Part shown: positions 61,409 through 64,000 of the stretch, one piece after another | Numbering within the stretch: position 1 is the first letter of the stretch | How the letters are laid out: each line of letters opens with the position of its first letter | NCBI GenBank assembly: GCA_044222195.1 | Contig: JBGANS010000011.1 | Location: 1 to 64,000 of the forward strand | Direction: 5' to 3' | Length of the DNA stretch: 64,000 nt | Origin: JAHBXE01 sp044222195 | GTDB taxonomy: Bacteria > Planctomycetota > Phycisphaerae > Phycisphaerales > UBA1924 | Notes under the pieces: generated by a model | What the model saw: the letters and a program-made list of their open reading frames with translations, nothing else | Databases searched by the model: none | What the model was told of the DNA's origin: nothing | Translations under genes and position numbers: made by a program

Positions 61409-63205
61409 ATGAAAAAGTACCTGCCTTGGCATCACACGCGAGCCGGGTCCGTCGTTCTGTCGCTGGGGAGCATCGAACTTGCGGTCCCGGTGCTCGCGCT
61501 CACCGCCATCGCGCTCGCCGTCGGAACGTACCTCGACTCGACCAGCGGCGCCAAGGTCGCCCGCGAGGCGGTGTACGGGTCGTGGTGGTTCCTGGCCACC
61601 ATGGGGCTGGTGTGCGTCAGCCTGATCTTCGCGGTGGTGACCCGGTATCCGTGGAAGCGCCGGCACATCGGCTTCATCACGGTCCACGCAGGGCTGCTCG
61701 GCGTGATCGCCGGAGGGTTCGTTTCACTCTTTGGACGTCTCGAGGGGCACCTGCCTCTGGAAGAAGGCAAATCAAGCCGCGTCATGGAAACCCAGGATGA
61801 GCAGGTCGAACTGGTGGAGCACCAGTCCGGTCAGTTTGCGACGCTCGCGGCAGCGCCGGGGCCGGACGGCCCGATGGTGCTCTCCCTCGCGGGCATCCGG
61901 ATCCAGGTGGTCGAGCGCTGGCAGAATACTCGCGAAGAGCAGGTCGTCAACGATGATGCGCCGATGCCGTTCCGCGCCGTCCTGATCGCGGCGCAGCAGG
62001 GCCAGACGCCGATCTGGGTGGGTGAAGAGGGCCGCGCGGGCGCGGCGCCGGTGATCTCGGACCTTCTCATTCGCGTTCTGCCGGATGGCGCCCCGTGGCA
62101 GCCGCCGGCCAAGGAAGCCGAGGCCACGCCAGCCAAGTCCGAGTTCGTCTTCACGGTCAACGGCCGCGCATATCCCCTTGCCGAGGCGGGCAAGGAGGCA
62201 TTCCCCGGCTGGAGCGTGACATCGGTCAAGCGCTTCGCCAAAGCCTTCGTTGGCTCGGAGGGCCTGATCGAGGCGCCGAACGGCCCCGACAACCCGGCGG
62301 TCGACGTCCTCATCTCGGACGGCAAGGGGACCACCGAGAGGCATACTGCGTTCCTGAACTTCGTGGACATGGTGATGAGCCGTACGGTGGACGGAACGGC
62401 CGTCTCCGGCGCGAGACTTTCGCCCGCCAATGAAGCGCGGACCGAAACGCTCGTTGTCTTTGGTGCCGTCGATTCACCCCAGATCGGTTACATCGGCCCC
62501 GCAGGAGATGCGAGGGTGGTCGAATCCGCCGGCTCATTCCCGAAGACCCTCGAACTCGGGCTCCGAAAGGTCACCATCGCCAAGCAGTTCGCGCGGGCCC
62601 GCGGCGGTTGGGAAACCCTCAAGGCCGATCCCACCAAGGACAATCGTCCGGCGCTGGTGGTTCGCGTCGGCGACTCGAAAGAGCTGACGGTCGTCCCCTA
62701 CAAAGGGGGCGCCCCGCTCGCCGCCGAGGCGGTGGGCGGTCGGCACCTGATGCTGCGCTACGTGCCACGGACATTCGAGGTCCCGTTTGAAATCAAGCTC
62801 CTGGACTTTCGCAAGACGGACTATCCGGGAACGGAAATGGCGATGGCCTACGAGTCGGACGTGGAAGTCACGCTGCCGGGCCAGGCCGCGGCGAGGCATC
62901 GGATCCACATGAATCACCCGTTCGCGCACGGTCCGTGGAAGGTGTACCAATCGGGATTCGCGGGAGAGACGGTGTCGATATTCAGCGTGATGCGCGACCC
63001 GGGCCTGCCGCTGACGTACGGCGCGTGCATCGTGCTCTGTGTCGGCATCATGATCACATTCTTCAGTCGCTCCATGAGCTGGGGTCATCCGGGCATCCCG
63101 GTAAGCGCTGTTTCGAAGGAGAAACTCCATGAAACGTCTGCCCTTCGCGTTGTCACTGTTGGCGCTGGTGCTGTGCACAGCCCTGTCGGCGCGGGCAGCC
63201 TCTGA
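61409..63205 (+). CDS. ResB/Ccs1-type cytochrome c biogenesis protein, 598 aa
   Basis: Three N-terminal transmembrane helices (SIELAVPVLALTAIALAVGTYLD, WWFLATMGLVCVSLIFAVVTRYPW, IGFITVHAGLLGVIAGGFVSLF), a large periplasmic domain of about 440 residues, and one C-terminal helix (LTYGACIVLCVGIMITFFSRSM) are the ResB/Ccs1 topology. The HAGLL segment contains a His placed for haem. With CcsA it moves haem and attaches it to CXXCH apo-proteins in System II. The following ccsA-like gene starts inside its 3' end. Confidence 0.9.
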   Translation: MKKYLPWHHTRAGSVVLSLGSIELAVPVLALTAIALAVGTYLDSTSGAKVAREAVYGSWWFLATMGLVCVSLIFAVVTRYPWKRRHIGFITVHAGLLGVIAGGFVSLFGRLEGHLPLEEGKSSRVMETQDEQVELVEHQSGQFATLAAAPGPDGPMVLSLAGIRIQVVERWQNTREEQVVNDDAPMPFRAVLIAAQQGQTPIWVGEEGRAGAAPVISDLLIRVLPDGAPWQPPAKEAEATPAKSEFVFTVNGRAYPLAEAGKEAFPGWSVTSVKRFAKAFVGSEGLIEAPNGPDNPAVDVLISDGKGTTERHTAFLNFVDMVMSRTVDGTAVSGARLSPANEARTETLVVFGAVDSPQIGYIGPAGDARVVESAGSFPKTLELGLRKVTIAKQFARARGGWETLKADPTKDNRPALVVRVGDSKELTVVPYKGGAPLAAEAVGGRHLMLRYVPRTFEVPFEIKLLDFRKTDYPGTEMAMAYESDVEVTLPGQAAARHRIHMNHPFAHGPWKVYQSGFAGETVSIFSVMRDPGLPLTYGACIVLCVGIMITFFSRSMSWGHPGIPVSAVSKEKLHETSALRVVTVGAGAVHSPVGAGSL

Positions 63206-64000
63206 ACCCCCGCAGGGGCTCGACACGCTCGGCGCCATCGCGATCCAGGAAGGTGGTCGCGTCATGCCGCTGGAGGCGTTCGCGAAACGGGTAGCGGTGC
63301 AACTCACCGGCAGGGGCCACTGGTCCGCATCGAGCGGGCCCGAAGCGTTCGCGGGTCGATCGTCGATGCAGCTGTTGTGCGACCTGACGTATCGCGGCCA
63401 GGACATGCTCCAGCGGCAGCTTATCGCCGTAGAGAACAAGCCGTTCAAGCGGACGATCGGCCTCGATCCGGAGCGGCGGTTCTTCACTCCCGTTGAACTC
63501 GCGTCCAACAAAGGCATCAATGAACTGCTCAACGCGTTTGCGGCGGCCCGGCAGGGCTCGCCTGAAGCGCAAGCCACGCGAGACCAGCGCCGGGCCATGG
63601 ACATTCGCGATGCGGTCGAGCGCGTCGCCACGTTTGTGGACGGTGGTGTGCTGGCGATAGTTCCGGCGGTTGAAGGCAAGCCGTACCTGCGAGTGGGAAC
63701 GACTTCGGGCGACCCGGGTACAGATGCCGTGCGTGCGGCGCTCAAGGCCGTCGGGGATGCGTACCTCGCGGGCGGCCCGATCGAGGCACAGGCACAGGCC
63801 CTGCGGGAGGCCATTGGAAGCGCGGGCGCCATGACCGCCAACGACGCTCAATCGGTGAAGCTCGAACTGATCTATGACCGTCACAAGCCGTACCTGAATA
63901 CCGCGATCCTGTACGGGCTGTCGATCGTCCTGTTCGGTGTTTCGCGGCTGGTGCTCCGCCGACCGTTGGTCATCCTGGCCGTCGGCGCGGCGGCGGTCGG
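63129..64000 (+). CDS. CcsA/ResC-type cytochrome c biogenesis protein with large periplasmic N-terminal domain (partial, runs off the window)
   Basis: ATG at 63129 with GGAGAAACTCC upstream opens a frame that is uninterrupted to base 64000 (290 codons). Signal peptide (MKRLPFALSLLALVLCTALSARA), then GAIAIQEGGRVMPLEAFAKRVAVQLTGRGHW, the start of the periplasmic domain that in Planctomycetes and Bacteroidetes is fused ahead of the CcsA membrane core. A first membrane helix (TAILYGLSIVLFGVSRLVL) begins at the edge. The WWD haem-binding core lies beyond the window. It overlaps the ResB gene by 77 bp, a long but common overlap for this gene pair. Confidence 0.85.
   Translation, partial: MKRLPFALSLLALVLCTALSARAASEPPQGLDTLGAIAIQEGGRVMPLEAFAKRVAVQLTGRGHWSASSGPEAFAGRSSMQLLCDLTYRGQDMLQRQLIAVENKPFKRTIGLDPERRFFTPVELASNKGINELLNAFAAARQGSPEAQATRDQRRAMDIRDAVERVATFVDGGVLAIVPAVEGKPYLRVGTTSGDPGTDAVRAALKAVGDAYLAGGPIEAQAQALREAIGSAGAMTANDAQSVKLELIYDRHKPYLNTAILYGLSIVLFGVSRLVLRRPLVILAVGAAAV

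Overview
The window looks like a piece of a Planctomycetes chromosome, most likely class Phycisphaerae. The pointers are high GC, secreted proteins ending in short NCDGS..LTANDFQCFIN dockerin-like repeats, an ECF sigma factor overlapping a kinase/WD40 protein, an exosortase-type C-terminal tail, and many 4-nt gene overlaps (16 ATGA/GTGA junctions). This placement rests on recognised families only, not on a database search.

Layout. 1-9700: end of a dockerin-like secreted protein, a conserved hypothetical, a secreted intradiol dioxygenase with a dockerin-like partner, an ECF sigma/membrane protein pair, BtpA-like, HD-domain, M61 peptidase and small hypotheticals. 9700-19950: secreted proteins (sialidase-like, HAF-repeat with sorting tail, a 17-repeat cysteine-rich protein), an asparagine synthase, a coiled-coil lipoprotein, a GNAT enzyme. 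19950-28210: orphan oligopeptide ABC ATPase, Ser/Thr kinase-WD40 with its ECF sigma factor, two tandem tail-fibre-like proteins, tRNA-Phe(GAA). 28589-36322: acyl carrier protein, SGNH-like protein, AMP-dependent ligase, asparagine synthase, NadE-like amidotransferase, GNAT protein, and a convergent glycosyltransferase, probably a cell-surface glycan or lipid modification cluster.

36465-64000 is a dense respiratory island with 75 canonical CXXCH haem motifs plus six expanded ones (CX3CH or CX4CH) in nine proteins. It contains: (i) a NapC-anchored 12-haem and a 15-haem cytochrome; (ii) a minus-strand operon with a second 15-haem cytochrome, a thioredoxin-fold/TPR protein, a membrane tetrahaem cytochrome, a Tat-exported four-cluster ferredoxin, an NrfD quinol subunit and an octahaem hydroxylamine-oxidoreductase-family enzyme; (iii) CcmC, a 37-aa CcmD-like peptide and a cysteine-synthase-like enzyme; (iv) a 6-haem and a 4-haem secreted cytochrome; (v) NHL protein, 5-haem lipoprotein, haem-free outer-membrane beta-barrel, second NHL lipoprotein and 12-haem cytochrome, arranged like a porin-cytochrome conduit; (vi) an NtrC-family sigma-54 activator and a histidine-kinase-like protein with no ATPase domain; (vii) ResB and the start of a CcsA-type protein for cytochrome c maturation.

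Four -24/-12 (sigma-54) promoter matches with exact 12-nt GG-to-GC spacing sit in front of transcription units of this island. Together with the island's own sigma-54 activator this suggests a self-contained regulon. The working model is that quinol electrons pass through the NrfD/FeS/tetrahaem module to the HAO-family enzyme (perhaps nitrite or hydroxylamine chemistry) and/or through the multihaem proteins and beta-barrel across the outer membrane. The pathway assignment is inference; the gene families, haem motifs and promoter matches are read from the sequence.
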